64,000 bases of DNA from Marinimicrobium alkaliphilum (GCF_003259155.1 NZ_QGMQ01000001.1:434001-498000); one strand, 5' to 3'. Numbered from the stretch's first letter, positions 25,620 through 38,395 are shown. Notes: generated from the sequence alone by a model not told the origin. Numbers and translations are program-made.

Positions 25620-26504
25620 TCAGGGGTTAGCTGACAAGTGCTCTTCAGCCTGTAGCCAGGCGGCGCGCAGGTTGGTGAATGCCAGCGCGGCGCTATCGGG
25701 CCCCGCGTCTTCCAGCAAAATCGGTACATGTTGTTTTCCGGCCTTGATCAAGCGGGTAAAGACACCCACCCAATCCATGACACCGGTGCCGGCGGGCAGG
25801 TTGTCGCGCTTGCGGGGACTGCCAGCAATCGAGTCCATCACAAAATCCTTGGCGTGCAAGGCGATGATCTTGTCGCCGAAGGCGTCAAAGCATTCATCCA
25901 GAAAAGCCTCCATGCTGTCGAGTCCCTTGGGTGGCACCAGATTGACCGGATCGAAAATAATGCCCAGCGCGGGGGAGTTTACGTGGTCGAGCACGCGCCG
26001 GGCGTGGGTGGCGGATGCCACTGCATGGGTTTCGGCCACCGGTTCCAATCCCACGCGCACGCCGCTCTGAGCCTCGGCCGCCTTGCTCAGACGCTGAATG
26101 CCCGCGAGTGCTACCTGGAAGGCCTGTTCGCGACCGTCGGGGTGATGCAGGTAAGGGTCCGGAGAGCCGGTTTCCGTGCCGACGATGGTGCAGTTGAGTC
26201 GGCCGGCCATGGCCACATGCGCCTCAAATCGTTGCAGTTCCAGCTCGCGAGCCTGATCGTCGGGGGTAACCATGTCGATATAGCAGCCGAGTACCGCAAT
26301 TGAAAGGCCGTTTTTATCGAAGTGGCCGCGTATCTGCTCCAGCTCCCCTGGTTTGAAGTCTGACGGCCACAAATGGCCCTCGGGCAGCGCTTTAGCGAGT
26401 GCCAACTGTACGCAGGCGGCGCCTGATGCGGCGATGGAAGGTGCGAGCTGCTCTGCAGGCTTGGGTCCAAAGTCGTGGGCGCGTAGGCCAAGTAAAGGTT
26501 TCAT
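25620..26504 (-). CDS. Sugar phosphate isomerase/epimerase (xylose-isomerase-like TIM barrel)
   Basis: 294 aa from the ATG at 26504; in-frame extension upstream runs through operator array G and is rejected. The AP-endonuclease-2/IolE-type barrel is seen in LGLRAHDFGPKPAEQLAPSI, GVRVGLEPVAETHAVASA (metal-binding Glu), LGIIFDPVNLVPP, KIIALHAKDFVMD (His/Asp) and HVPILLEDAGPDSA. It is probably a cytoplasmic sugar or uronate isomerase/epimerase acting on RG-I products, but the substrate is unknown. It is convergent with GH105, and operator array G is upstream of it, so it belongs to the regulon. Confidence 0.82.
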   Translation of the reverse strand: MKPLLGLRAHDFGPKPAEQLAPSIAASGAACVQLALAKALPEGHLWPSDFKPGELEQIRGHFDKNGLSIAVLGCYIDMVTPDDQARELELQRFEAHVAMAGRLNCTIVGTETGSPDPYLHHPDGREQAFQVALAGIQRLSKAAEAQSGVRVGLEPVAETHAVASATHARRVLDHVNSPALGIIFDPVNLVPPKGLDSMEAFLDECFDAFGDKIIALHAKDFVMDSIAGSPRKRDNLPAGTGVMDWVGVFTRLIKAGKQHVPILLEDAGPDSAALAFTNLRAAWLQAEEHLSANP

Positions 26505-26585
26505 AGATCTACCAAAAGTGAGTGGGTGTGGCGGGACTGACCCGGCGTGTGTGTTATAGCGGGAGACAATAACAGAGGGGTGATC

Positions 26586-26615
26586 TGATTGTAAATGATT
26601 GCCTATGATTGATGC
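26586..26615 (+). promoter_or_regulatory. Decamer operator array G (three repeats) upstream of the sugar isomerase gene
   Basis: Consecutive units TGATTGTAAA, TGATTGCCTA and TGATTGATGC, 82-111 bases upstream of the minus-strand gene at 26504. TGATTG is invariant in all three. Confidence 0.65.
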
Positions 26616-26869
26616 GTGGGTGGTCTGCGCACGTCTTTGATGCAAGGTCAAGAAATGGCCAAGTTTCTGGGTCTCCAAGGGATACCGACTTAAATTCCTG
26701 TGAAAATAGCCAAAAATCCATAAATAGTAGCGATATTACATCAGTTTCCTGAGGGGTATACGAGATCAGCTCTTGGCGTATTCGACCGTTAGAGCTTTTC
26801 TCCGCGTGTAAAATACCGGTGGATTGGGCCTGGACTGCAAGATGTGGCGAGACAATGAGTCAACATCCA

Positions 26870-26909
26870 TGAAAGAAAATGACTATCAATGAATGAAAAT
26901 GATTGACTG
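26870..26909 (+). promoter_or_regulatory. Decamer operator array H (four repeats) upstream of the TonB receptor
   Basis: Consecutive units TGAAAGAAAA, TGACTATCAA, TGAATGAAAA and TGATTGACTG, ending 77 bases before the receptor ATG. Apart from arrays G and H, the 480 bases between 26505 and 26986 show only A/T-rich leader sequence with no gene I can support. Confidence 0.65.
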
Positions 26910-26986
26910 GGTTCGTGAGGCGTTTTAGTATTGGGGTTGTACGCACAAATAATTGACACAATCTGCTAACAATAAACGAGGGAACC

Positions 26987-29959
26987 ATGACTAATTTTCA
27001 TCAACCCCATGTACAGACTCTGCGCGAAATCAGCGTTCCGTTTTCACGCAAGAAACTGTCGGTCGGCATTGCGTCCGTCGTAATGGCGACAGCCTCCCTG
27101 GCAATGGTATCGCCGGCTTCGGTGTTTGCGCAGGAGGCGCCAAGCGCCAATGGCAATCAAAACGAGCTGAGCCAGGAAATTATCGAAGAGATTGTAGTTT
27201 CCGGTATTCGTTTCAGTCAGCGTAGTGCGTTGGATCGCAAGCGCGAATCCGGCACCATGTCTGATTCATTGGTCGCCGAGGATATCGGCGAATTCCCGGA
27301 CAAGAATATCGGCGAGGCGCTGCAGCGTATCCCCGGTATTCAGCTTGACCGCGACAACGGCGAAGGTGCGACGGTAAGTATTCGCGGCGTTTCTCCGGAC
27401 CTTCTGCGGGTAGAAGTCAATGGTGTAGGCGCCATGGGTATGGGAGGTAGCCGTGCTGTAGACTTCCGTGATATGGCCTCGGAGCTGGTTCGCTCCCTTG
27501 ATGTGATCAAGGGCTCGGAAGCGCGCCTGACAGAGGGCGGCATCGGCGGCACCATTCACGTTAACACGCGCAAGCCCAACGAGTTTGACTCGAACTTTCT
27601 TTCCGTGTCCGGTGAAGGGCAGTATAACGACCTGATTGGCGATATCATGCCCAAGTTCAACGTTACGGGCGTATACAAGTTTAATGAAGACTTTGGCGTC
27701 CTTCTGAACGTTACTGCATCAGATAAAAACACGATTATTCATGCACTCAGAAACACTGAGTGGGCAAGGTTTGCCGACTACGATAACTCACCCGAAAAAA
27801 CGACAGTGCATCCGGATTATGCTGGCGTGACTGACAAAGCTGATTGTGCTTCGGCCGCCAGCGTCGAGGATTGTGAGTCTCAGTGGTTGGATTTCTCCCC
27901 CTTCCTGCCGCGCTACGGGATGTGGCGCCGGGATGAAAAGCGCTTGAGCGCGAATGCCATGGCGCAGTATCGGTTTAACGATTATTTCTCCAGCCACGTC
28001 AGCTATACCGTAAACCACCGGGATAAAGCGGCCCACGATATCAACTTGCAGTTTGAGACTCAGTCCGCAGCCCGAATCGACCCGGATAGCGTGGTTGTTC
28101 GTCCCAACAAGAACGTTGCCTCCTTCGAAACTGCTCAGGCTTCGGTCAGTAACCGGGTACTTCAGTTTGCGTGGGATCAGAAAACCACCATGCTTGAAAC
28201 CGGCTTTGAGTTTGAAAATGATCAGTGGAAAGCTACCGGTCAGCTGGCGCGTTCCGAGTCGGAGCAAGACATTGATTCACGCGACACCACTGCTTGGGCT
28301 GACGGGATTGCCGGGATCCGCGTAGATCTGAATGAGAAAGGTTTGCCCGACATCAATTTGAGCAACGCCTATATTCGCAATCCGGACGATCTGAGTGATA
28401 CCTCCAACACATTTGATGTGAATGATCCGGGCAGCTATGCGGGTGGTTCCCGGTTCAGGTATACGCCGAGCCGGGATGAAACTTCGGAAGATATGGCCAA
28501 GTTTGATCTGGTGTTCAGTCCGGAAGACGGATTCTTTACGTCCTTTATGACCGGTTTCCAGCATAGAACCGAGTCCTTTGCCAACTGGAGCTTTCGCCAC
28601 GACATCAGCCGCAATGTTGGTGCCACTTACAACGATGAAGAGTGGACGATTGAAGATCAGACTGCGCTGATTCAGGGGCGTACCCAGGAGACGGATCCGT
28701 TCTTCAAAGGTTACAGCCTGGGTGTCAACACCTTGGGGACCTGGCAGGCGATCGATAACCACGCCTTTATGCAGGCGATGCGTGAAGTCAGCGCCGACAG
28801 CACTGAGCGTCGGGATCTGGATGTGCAGCGCGGTAACTTTGATGTGGAAGTCGCCAGCAATGCCATCTATGGCCAGGCGAACTTCGAGACCGAACTGGGC
28901 GGACTGCGACTGAACGGTAACTTTGGTGTCCGTATCGTGGAAACCGATACCAAGGCCAACGGCGATGTGACCATTCGGGTGATCGAAGATCAGCTGGATG
29001 AAGATGGCGAGCCGATTGTGAATGATGCCGGTATCTATCTGTCGGAGGAGTCACTGGATGATGATGATATCTTCGATGGCCGCAAAACCATCAGTTCCAG
29101 CTACTCCGATGTGCTGCCCAGTCTGAACCTGAACCTGCATTTGATTCAGGATGAGTTGATACTTTACTTCGGCGCCGCCAAGGTGATGTCTCGTCCGCGT
29201 ATCGGCGATATCAACGTCAATGCCAACTGTACGCTGTACAAGAACACCCAGGCGGAAATTGATAACGAGGCCAATGTCTGTACTGCGGGCAACCCCAATC
29301 TGGATCCCTATCGGGCAACCCAGATGGATCTGGCTCTGACCTGGTACCCGAACCAGGACTCCATTGTGTCCGGTGCCCTGTTCACGAAAGACATCACCAG
29401 CTGGATTATCGATCCGGAGACCAACTATGACGTGGACTTCTTTAATGATGGTCGAGTCTGGGATGTGCGCCAGCGTTTGAATGGCAGTGGCGTCAAGGTC
29501 AAAGGCCTGGAGCTGCAAGCCTCCACGATGTTCACTATGCTGCCCGCGCCCTTCGATGGCTTTGGCGGTAGCGTGAACTACACCTACATGGAAGCTGATG
29601 ATGTGGGCTTGTTCAACGCACTGACCGGGGAAGAACTGCCATTCCCGAACCAGTCCAAGAACAGCTACAACGTTACCGCTTTCTATGAGGCGAACAGCTG
29701 GAGCGCACGCGTGGCCTACAACTACCGTGACGAGTATCTGGTCGCTGCCCGTGACCGTTCGGGCAACCCGGCCTTTGTCGATAGTGCCGGTTACCTGGAT
29801 GCCAAGTTCAACTACAATATCACCCCTCAGTTGCGCTTCCATGTCGACGGACGCAACCTGACCGGTGAAGTGCGTTCCATCAACGCAGGTCCGGGCCGTA
29901 TGTCCACTTACGATTGGGCCGGTCGCGAATATTCGGTAGGGTTGACCTACCGCATGTAA
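26987..29959 (+). CDS. TonB-dependent receptor for RG-I oligosaccharides
   Basis: 990 aa. The ATG has CGAGGGA upstream. A long leader and signal end near VFAQEA. A TonB-box-like EEIVVSGIRFSQRSALDRKR follows, then the plug domain: VAEDIGEFPDKNIGEALQRI, GIQLDRDNGEGATVSIRGV and SEARLTEGGIGGTIHVNTRK. The rest is beta barrel, ending in an aromatic-rich strand (EYSVGLTYRM). The pattern is that of the Xanthomonas/Caulobacter carbohydrate receptors. It imports oligosaccharides across the outer membrane with TonB-ExbBD energy. RG-I specificity is inferred from position between the sugar isomerase and the exo-lyase and from operator array H. Confidence 0.93.
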   Translation: MTNFHQPHVQTLREISVPFSRKKLSVGIASVVMATASLAMVSPASVFAQEAPSANGNQNELSQEIIEEIVVSGIRFSQRSALDRKRESGTMSDSLVAEDIGEFPDKNIGEALQRIPGIQLDRDNGEGATVSIRGVSPDLLRVEVNGVGAMGMGGSRAVDFRDMASELVRSLDVIKGSEARLTEGGIGGTIHVNTRKPNEFDSNFLSVSGEGQYNDLIGDIMPKFNVTGVYKFNEDFGVLLNVTASDKNTIIHALRNTEWARFADYDNSPEKTTVHPDYAGVTDKADCASAASVEDCESQWLDFSPFLPRYGMWRRDEKRLSANAMAQYRFNDYFSSHVSYTVNHRDKAAHDINLQFETQSAARIDPDSVVVRPNKNVASFETAQASVSNRVLQFAWDQKTTMLETGFEFENDQWKATGQLARSESEQDIDSRDTTAWADGIAGIRVDLNEKGLPDINLSNAYIRNPDDLSDTSNTFDVNDPGSYAGGSRFRYTPSRDETSEDMAKFDLVFSPEDGFFTSFMTGFQHRTESFANWSFRHDISRNVGATYNDEEWTIEDQTALIQGRTQETDPFFKGYSLGVNTLGTWQAIDNHAFMQAMREVSADSTERRDLDVQRGNFDVEVASNAIYGQANFETELGGLRLNGNFGVRIVETDTKANGDVTIRVIEDQLDEDGEPIVNDAGIYLSEESLDDDDIFDGRKTISSSYSDVLPSLNLNLHLIQDELILYFGAAKVMSRPRIGDINVNANCTLYKNTQAEIDNEANVCTAGNPNLDPYRATQMDLALTWYPNQDSIVSGALFTKDITSWIIDPETNYDVDFFNDGRVWDVRQRLNGSGVKVKGLELQASTMFTMLPAPFDGFGGSVNYTYMEADDVGLFNALTGEELPFPNQSKNSYNVTAFYEANSWSARVAYNYRDEYLVAARDRSGNPAFVDSAGYLDAKFNYNITPQLRFHVDGRNLTGEVRSINAGPGRMSTYDWAGREYSVGLTYRM

Positions 29960-29980
29960 GCCTGACAGCGGGAACCTAAA

Positions 29981-30014
29981 AAGCCCCCGGGGAATGCTCC
30001 CCGGGGGCTTTTTT
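29981..30014. terminator. Bidirectional Rho-independent terminator
   Basis: A 13-bp stem starting AAGCCCCCGGGGA, loop ATGC, closed by its complement and followed by a T-run on +; A residues on the left give a T-run for the minus strand. It separates the convergent receptor and exo-lyase genes. Confidence 0.9.
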
Positions 30015-30074
30015 ATGGGCTCTGAATAAACATGCTGTTGGCCCGGGCAGTGTCAGTGCCCCGGGCCAACCGGT

Positions 30075-32786
30075 TTAGGGGTAGCGCACCTCAGAACCGA
30101 TCAGAGCCAGGTTCTGGATGGCGGCCAGTCCCCATTGGGCAGCCTCGTTGGTGGACATCCAGGCGGCTTCCTCCGTCGGGTTGAGCACCACCGGACCGGT
30201 TAACTGCTTCACCTCCAGGTTGCGACTCCGGTTCCACTCCCGCGCGAATTCCGCCCAGGCTCGCTCAGCGAGCTCCCGATCCTGTTCCCGATGCGCGACA
30301 TAGGCGGTCAGGCGCGAGTGAGCGTTGGTCAGGCTGTTGTTGCCGAAGGCCACGCCCAAGGCGGCACGCTGCTCCTCGGCGCTGGCGTTGTAGAGACGAC
30401 CATACTGGAGCCAGGCGGCTTTGAACGCCGGGATATCGAACAGCTGATTGAGTTCCGTACAGATTTCAATCAGGCCAAATACCGCACTCAGGTGCGATAG
30501 GGAGGGCGGACGATCAGCGTGTGGAACGAGGGTGCGAGTAGACACATCGTAAAGGAAGCTGCCGGCAAAAAAGCCGTGCGGGTGCTCCCCGATGACGCGC
30601 ATGGAGCGCTCCAGATAGTCTTTGTAACGCGGGTCGCCGGTGCGCTCCCAGGCGGTCAGCCAGTTGGCCGCGGCGGAGCCCCAGTCGGTGCCCACCCCTA
30701 TTTGGGCTTGGCCCGGGGGGAGGGGCTGGCGGTCAACCTTGCGGGTCGGGTTGAGCTCCCCCAGCATCTGGTCGGCGTCGGCCACTTCCCAGAGTACATC
30801 CCCGGTGCGATCGTCGGCGGTCAGGTAGTAGTGAAAGCGCCGGTAGGCGGCGGTGCTGATACGCAGTTGTTTGGCGCTACAGCCCCAGTGCTGAACATTG
30901 TGGCGGGTGCCCAGGCCCCGGAAAGGACCGGCGTGATAGATGTCCACGTCACGGGTGTGTCGGGTCATATTTTCTGCAAGACGAAACGCCTTGGGGTCAC
31001 CACTGCGCAGGAACGAGTACCACAGCCAAAGGTCGGGGGACAGCTCGGAGTTGTCCCAGGCATAACCGCCGACATCGTAGCGCCAGACGTGGCGGTCGGT
31101 GTCATAGGCATGCATCACATCGCCGTAGTTCCAGAAGCCGTACCAGTGGCGCTGATCTACTTGTTGCTGGTAGTAGTCGATCTGCCATTCGAGTCGGTTC
31201 TCAATGGCGACTTTGTATTTGTTGGAACGATCCGGGAGTGTCCAGAGCGAACCGAATACGCCGGCTTGCAAATAATCGTGCGGCGAGGCAACCACCAGCG
31301 GCGGTTGGGCAATAATATCAGCCATGGCGATGGTGTGATCGCGCGTTGGTGTGGCGTTCAGTACAAACAAGCGCATATCGGTGGTGCGTGCTACGCCGTA
31401 GGCAGTGCCAAATCCGGGTTCATAATCCTCGTAAGTGATGTTCATCGCATCAAGCTGCTTCTGATGCGTATCTTGCCCCAAGCCATCGTGATAAAAGCGA
31501 ACGTCCATCGCGGGCGCTTCCGGCGACCAGAACCACAATGTCGCCTGGGCGCTGTCTCCGCCGGCATTGCGGATATCAAGCTGTACCGGATGGAGTTGCC
31601 AGAAATCCCTCATGCCGAACAGGATGCCGCCGGAAACGCCGCCGATATAGGCTGCCCCCTGGGCGCGTTTGCCCTGATCGGCATCAATCCAGGTGTGTCC
31701 GGCCTTGGTGCGCTTTTTAATGGCAAAGCTGTTGGCATTGAGCTGGGAAAGCGTGAAGTCGTTCCAGACCGGAATCCAGTGCATGCGCGTTCTGACCCGC
31801 TCTTCCCATTCGCTGAGAGGCGGCGTTTTGACACCGGCAATCTGCGCATCGCGGACGGCTTTACCCGGATCGCGCCTCAGGCCGGTTATTCCCTGAGGTG
31901 ACTCAGCCCATAAACCGCCGTCTTCGCCCACGAATCTGACGTGACGATTGTAAAACTCATCGCGCTGTGGAACGTCGAACTGCAAACCCAGGCCTTTGAT
32001 AAAATCCTGTTGGTCGTCGCCATCGTACACAAAGCTATGACTGATCTGCAGGGATTCGCCGCCCGAGTAGATGTACAGACGCAATGTAAAGGGCAACCAT
32101 TCGCGGCCGCTGGTGGTGCGGTGTTTGCCCATGAGCTTGACTACGGCGCGCACAGGACCCTGTTGCTCGAGGGCGACCTTCTCGATATTGGATTCAAACT
32201 GCTCAACGTTGGTAGTGACTCCAGGTTCGCTGTAGGGCTGGTCCTGAACCAAACCGACCAGTTTCGCCTGTTGCCCGATAATTTTTCCGTCGCGTTCAAG
32301 GCGCTGCACAATGTGTGGCCCATCTTTGGGCACGACACAGGTGAATATGCCGTTTTCAATACGCACCTCTGTAGCCGATTCATGCACTTCAACCCTGAAT
32401 GTTGGATCCGGGCCCTGTCCTTTGGCGAGGGTAAACTGCTCCCCCAACTCGCTATTGGCCGGAACCGCATGCGCCGTCCATTTGACGCTGCCATCGGGCC
32501 AATAGGCCGTGGGCCAGGATTGCAAAGGGACTTTTTCACCCCGCTGACTGATGAGGTGCAAGGCCTGGTCGGTGCTGAGCTCGCCCTGTGCCCACGGGTG
32601 ACCCCATGTTGTCCCTTCCTTGCTGGTGGGTTCATTGCCGTCCAGCCAGCTCAAACGGCCCGGCTTGCGCTCTTGGGCTGCGGTTTGTGGGCCAGCATAG
32701 GCGAGTGGCGCTTGCTGGCATGCGGACAGGGCTACCGGCAACGAAGCCGCAAAGGCTGACTTTATTAGGAAATCACGTCTATTCAT
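30075..32786 (-). CDS. Exo-rhamnogalacturonan lyase family protein (PL26/YetA-like)
   Basis: 903 aa from the ATG at 32786; the open frame continues upstream but the leader MNRRDFLIKSAFAASLPVAL is a textbook twin-arginine signal, and SACQQ resembles a lipobox, so it may be a Tat-exported lipoprotein. The body matches the YetA/PcRGLX family: SWLDGNEPTSKEGTTWGHPW and SWPTAYWPDGSVKWTAHAV (N-terminal RIFT-like barrel), GVTTNVEQFESNIEKVALEQ, WHYGFWNYGDVMHAYD-like helical-barrel runs, and GTRHNVQHWGCSAKQLRIS. Characterized PL26 enzymes release unsaturated disaccharides from RG-I chain ends. It is the last gene of the locus, inferred to be under operator array I. Confidence 0.85.
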   Translation of the reverse strand: MNRRDFLIKSAFAASLPVALSACQQAPLAYAGPQTAAQERKPGRLSWLDGNEPTSKEGTTWGHPWAQGELSTDQALHLISQRGEKVPLQSWPTAYWPDGSVKWTAHAVPANSELGEQFTLAKGQGPDPTFRVEVHESATEVRIENGIFTCVVPKDGPHIVQRLERDGKIIGQQAKLVGLVQDQPYSEPGVTTNVEQFESNIEKVALEQQGPVRAVVKLMGKHRTTSGREWLPFTLRLYIYSGGESLQISHSFVYDGDDQQDFIKGLGLQFDVPQRDEFYNRHVRFVGEDGGLWAESPQGITGLRRDPGKAVRDAQIAGVKTPPLSEWEERVRTRMHWIPVWNDFTLSQLNANSFAIKKRTKAGHTWIDADQGKRAQGAAYIGGVSGGILFGMRDFWQLHPVQLDIRNAGGDSAQATLWFWSPEAPAMDVRFYHDGLGQDTHQKQLDAMNITYEDYEPGFGTAYGVARTTDMRLFVLNATPTRDHTIAMADIIAQPPLVVASPHDYLQAGVFGSLWTLPDRSNKYKVAIENRLEWQIDYYQQQVDQRHWYGFWNYGDVMHAYDTDRHVWRYDVGGYAWDNSELSPDLWLWYSFLRSGDPKAFRLAENMTRHTRDVDIYHAGPFRGLGTRHNVQHWGCSAKQLRISTAAYRRFHYYLTADDRTGDVLWEVADADQMLGELNPTRKVDRQPLPPGQAQIGVGTDWGSAAANWLTAWERTGDPRYKDYLERSMRVIGEHPHGFFAGSFLYDVSTRTLVPHADRPPSLSHLSAVFGLIEICTELNQLFDIPAFKAAWLQYGRLYNASAEEQRAALGVAFGNNSLTNAHSRLTAYVAHREQDRELAERAWAEFAREWNRSRNLEVKQLTGPVVLNPTEEAAWMSTNEAAQWGLAAIQNLALIGSEVRYP

Positions 32787-32869
32787 ACTGAGTCCTCTCA
32801 GGTACCTATTATTGATTGTCTGCGCGCTCGGTGCGCAGAGGCGCAAGCGCGTTCAGGTTACCATAAAAA

Positions 32870-32899
32870 TGATTGAAAGTGATCGAAAATGACACTATT
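32870..32899 (+). promoter_or_regulatory. Decamer operator array I (three repeats) upstream of the exo-lyase gene
   Basis: Consecutive units TGATTGAAAG, TGATCGAAAA and TGACACTATT, 84-113 bases upstream of the minus-strand start at 32786. It is the right-most array of the locus. Confidence 0.65.
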
Positions 32900-33058
32900 T
32901 GGAGTTGTTTGGTGCGTCGCGCTCTGTGGGATAGCGACCGGCGATCCAGGACTCACCGCTTCTGAGTTGTAAAATTGCGTACACGGGTGGTGACCGGATT
33001 TGGAATTGCGCTATCTTATTCAGTTGACGATCACCTGAATGATTACAGGAGGCAAACC

Positions 33059-33496
33059 ATGAGTAGTGAGCAGCCACGCACTGGGCAGTGCCTGTGCGGA
33101 TCAGTTCGGATAACGGCGGAACCGAAGAATAGCCATTTCGGCGCCTGCCATTGCAGTCAATGCCGGAAGTGGGGCGGGGGGCCTCTCCTGGCGGCGGAAT
33201 GCGAAGACAGGGTCAGCTTTGACGGCGAATCACATATTGCCACCTACGCCTCCTCTGAGTGGGCCGAGCGCGGCTTTTGCAAAAACTGCGGCACGCACCT
33301 GTTCTACCGGTTGAAGGGGCAGCCCTTCTACGCCATTCCCGTTGGCGTTTTTGACGACGGTCAGCCGTGGGAGTTTGCCGATCAGGTCTTTATTGACAAC
33401 AAACCCCCATACTACAGCTTTGCCAATACCACCAAGAACTTGACCGAGGCGCAGGTGTTTGCCCAGTTCTCCGGCGATGCTTCTACGGAATCCTAA
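33059..33496 (+). CDS. GFA/CENP-V family zinc-binding protein
   Basis: 145 aa from the ATG at 33059, preceded by a perfect AGGAGG. Zinc ligands of the GFA fold are all visible: CLCGSVRI near residue 12, CHCSQCRKWGGGP near residue 30 and GFCKNCGTHLFYR near residue 80. The family was named for glutathione-dependent formaldehyde activation, but most members have unknown function. It stands alone, just outside the RG-I locus and convergent with the DUF6644 gene. Confidence 0.9.
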   Translation: MSSEQPRTGQCLCGSVRITAEPKNSHFGACHCSQCRKWGGGPLLAAECEDRVSFDGESHIATYASSEWAERGFCKNCGTHLFYRLKGQPFYAIPVGVFDDGQPWEFADQVFIDNKPPYYSFANTTKNLTEAQVFAQFSGDASTES

Positions 33497-33542
33497 GGAA
33501 GGCAGGGTGCACGGTTGCCCCGTGTCACGTTCGGGGATCAAT

Positions 33543-34019
33543 TCAAACAAACGCAATCCAACGGCCCGCAAGGAGAACAGCGAGCCATAGCACAAGTGAC
33601 AGGACGGCGGTCAGTTTCAGTAGGGGAGCAGCAGGCTGGCCGGCCAATACGGCACGCCACTGTGGAAGCCGGTGAACGAGCAGCGTGTTCAGTAAGCCAA
33701 GGCTGATCAGAAGCTGTTTCAGTAGGAATGCGCTGTTGTCGAGATAGTGCGCGGGCTGCACGCTGAACAGCAGAGTACCCGTGACAATGGCCAGTGCCAG
33801 ACCGACTGCAGCCACCAGGCTCATCAGGGGCGCCAGCTCGCTCAAACTGCCGCGCCGGATTGCGCCTAACAGTCGCAGGTCCAGGATGACGATGCCACCC
33901 GCGAGTAAGCCGATACCGAAAATATGGGCCGAGCTGACTAGCGGGTAGGCGATGGATGACTGGCGAAGCGCTGACGCCAAGGTGGTATCACCCAGACTCA
34001 GTAACAGCCCTTCCAGCAT
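33543..34019 (-). CDS. DUF6644-like four-helix integral membrane protein
   Basis: 158 aa, almost entirely hydrophobic with four transmembrane spans (about 28-50, 62-85, 98-118 and 132-152). The segment SSAHIFGIGLLAGGIVILDLRLLG, with a histidine inside the first span, resembles DUF6644/DUF2214 proteins of unknown, possibly haem-related function. It follows the DUF6152 gene by six bases and is in the same operon; this pairing recurs in other bacteria as far as I recall. Confidence 0.65.
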   Translation of the reverse strand: MLEGLLLSLGDTTLASALRQSSIAYPLVSSAHIFGIGLLAGGIVILDLRLLGAIRRGSLSELAPLMSLVAAVGLALAIVTGTLLFSVQPAHYLDNSAFLLKQLLISLGLLNTLLVHRLPQWRAVLAGQPAAPLLKLTAVLSLVLWLAVLLAGRWIAFV

Positions 34020-34025
34020 CGGTCC

Positions 34026-34406
34026 TCAATCCTCCTGCAGCAGACCCGGATAGAAGGTGTAGTGCTTGCCGTTGATGGTGGCGCGTACTGCTTTGATGAT
34101 GTTCTCGTCGCTGTCTGCGGATCGATGTCCGCGGATCAGAACCTCATCACCAACCTCTGCTTCGCCCTCAACAAAGCCGGCTTCCCGAGTCTGGCGCGGA
34201 TTGCCCAAATCCACCTGCCAAGGGCCCTCATCGGTGTCGATCATCAGACGCGGGTGAGGCGGACCAATAAAAACCTCCGTGATAGTGCCTGTCATTTCGA
34301 CCTGCTCATCCTCTGCCCAGGCCCAGCCGTGGTGGGCGCTCGCGCTGGAAACCCACAGAAGCAGGCTGACCAGAGCGCCACAAAGTGTGATTGCGGTGAT
34401 ACGCAT
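34026..34406 (-). CDS. DUF6152-family periplasmic protein
   Basis: 126 aa. A Sec signal ends at ASA, followed by HHGWAWAEDEQVEMTGTITE, the histidine-led start typical of DUF6152. The remainder is an OB-like small beta barrel (PHPRLMIDTDEGPWQVDLGN and VGDEVLIRGHRS). Function unknown; the N-terminal HHGW could bind a metal once the signal is removed. It is transcribed with the membrane protein at 33543-34019. Confidence 0.7.
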   Translation of the reverse strand: MRITAITLCGALVSLLLWVSSASAHHGWAWAEDEQVEMTGTITEVFIGPPHPRLMIDTDEGPWQVDLGNPRQTREAGFVEGEAEVGDEVLIRGHRSADSDENIIKAVRATINGKHYTFYPGLLQED

Positions 34407-34516
34407 CCTGATACCTCGCTGATACGGGTGGTTCGGACTCTACAGTATAGAGCCTGGCCGGCACTGTGCCAGTCCGCGTTCAGCGTCAGGTTGTCTGTTA
34501 GCGGCTCGCCCTGTTA

Positions 34517-38227
<3,711 letters not shown>

Positions 38228-38395
38228 GGGTATCCTGTGGCTAAATCACGGTCGAAACGGGCGCCGATTGTACCAGAAAAGGGGTAGAGGTGGGTCCGGC
38301 GCGGTCCCGGGCGCTTTTGTCTGCGCGGGAAAACTGCCAAAATAGCGGCCGTTTTCACAGATCAAGTCAAAACACGCCGACAATAAGAGACGATT

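Noticed and set aside
26870-26909. Short tandem repeats considered as a CRISPR array or replication iterons
   Set aside because: Units are only ten bases, vary in sequence, have no spacers, and recur singly before nine promoters, which fits operators.
38228-38395. Cobalamin riboswitch before metH
   Set aside because: The gap is only 168 bases shared with cstA and no conserved B12-box-like segment or long stems were seen.
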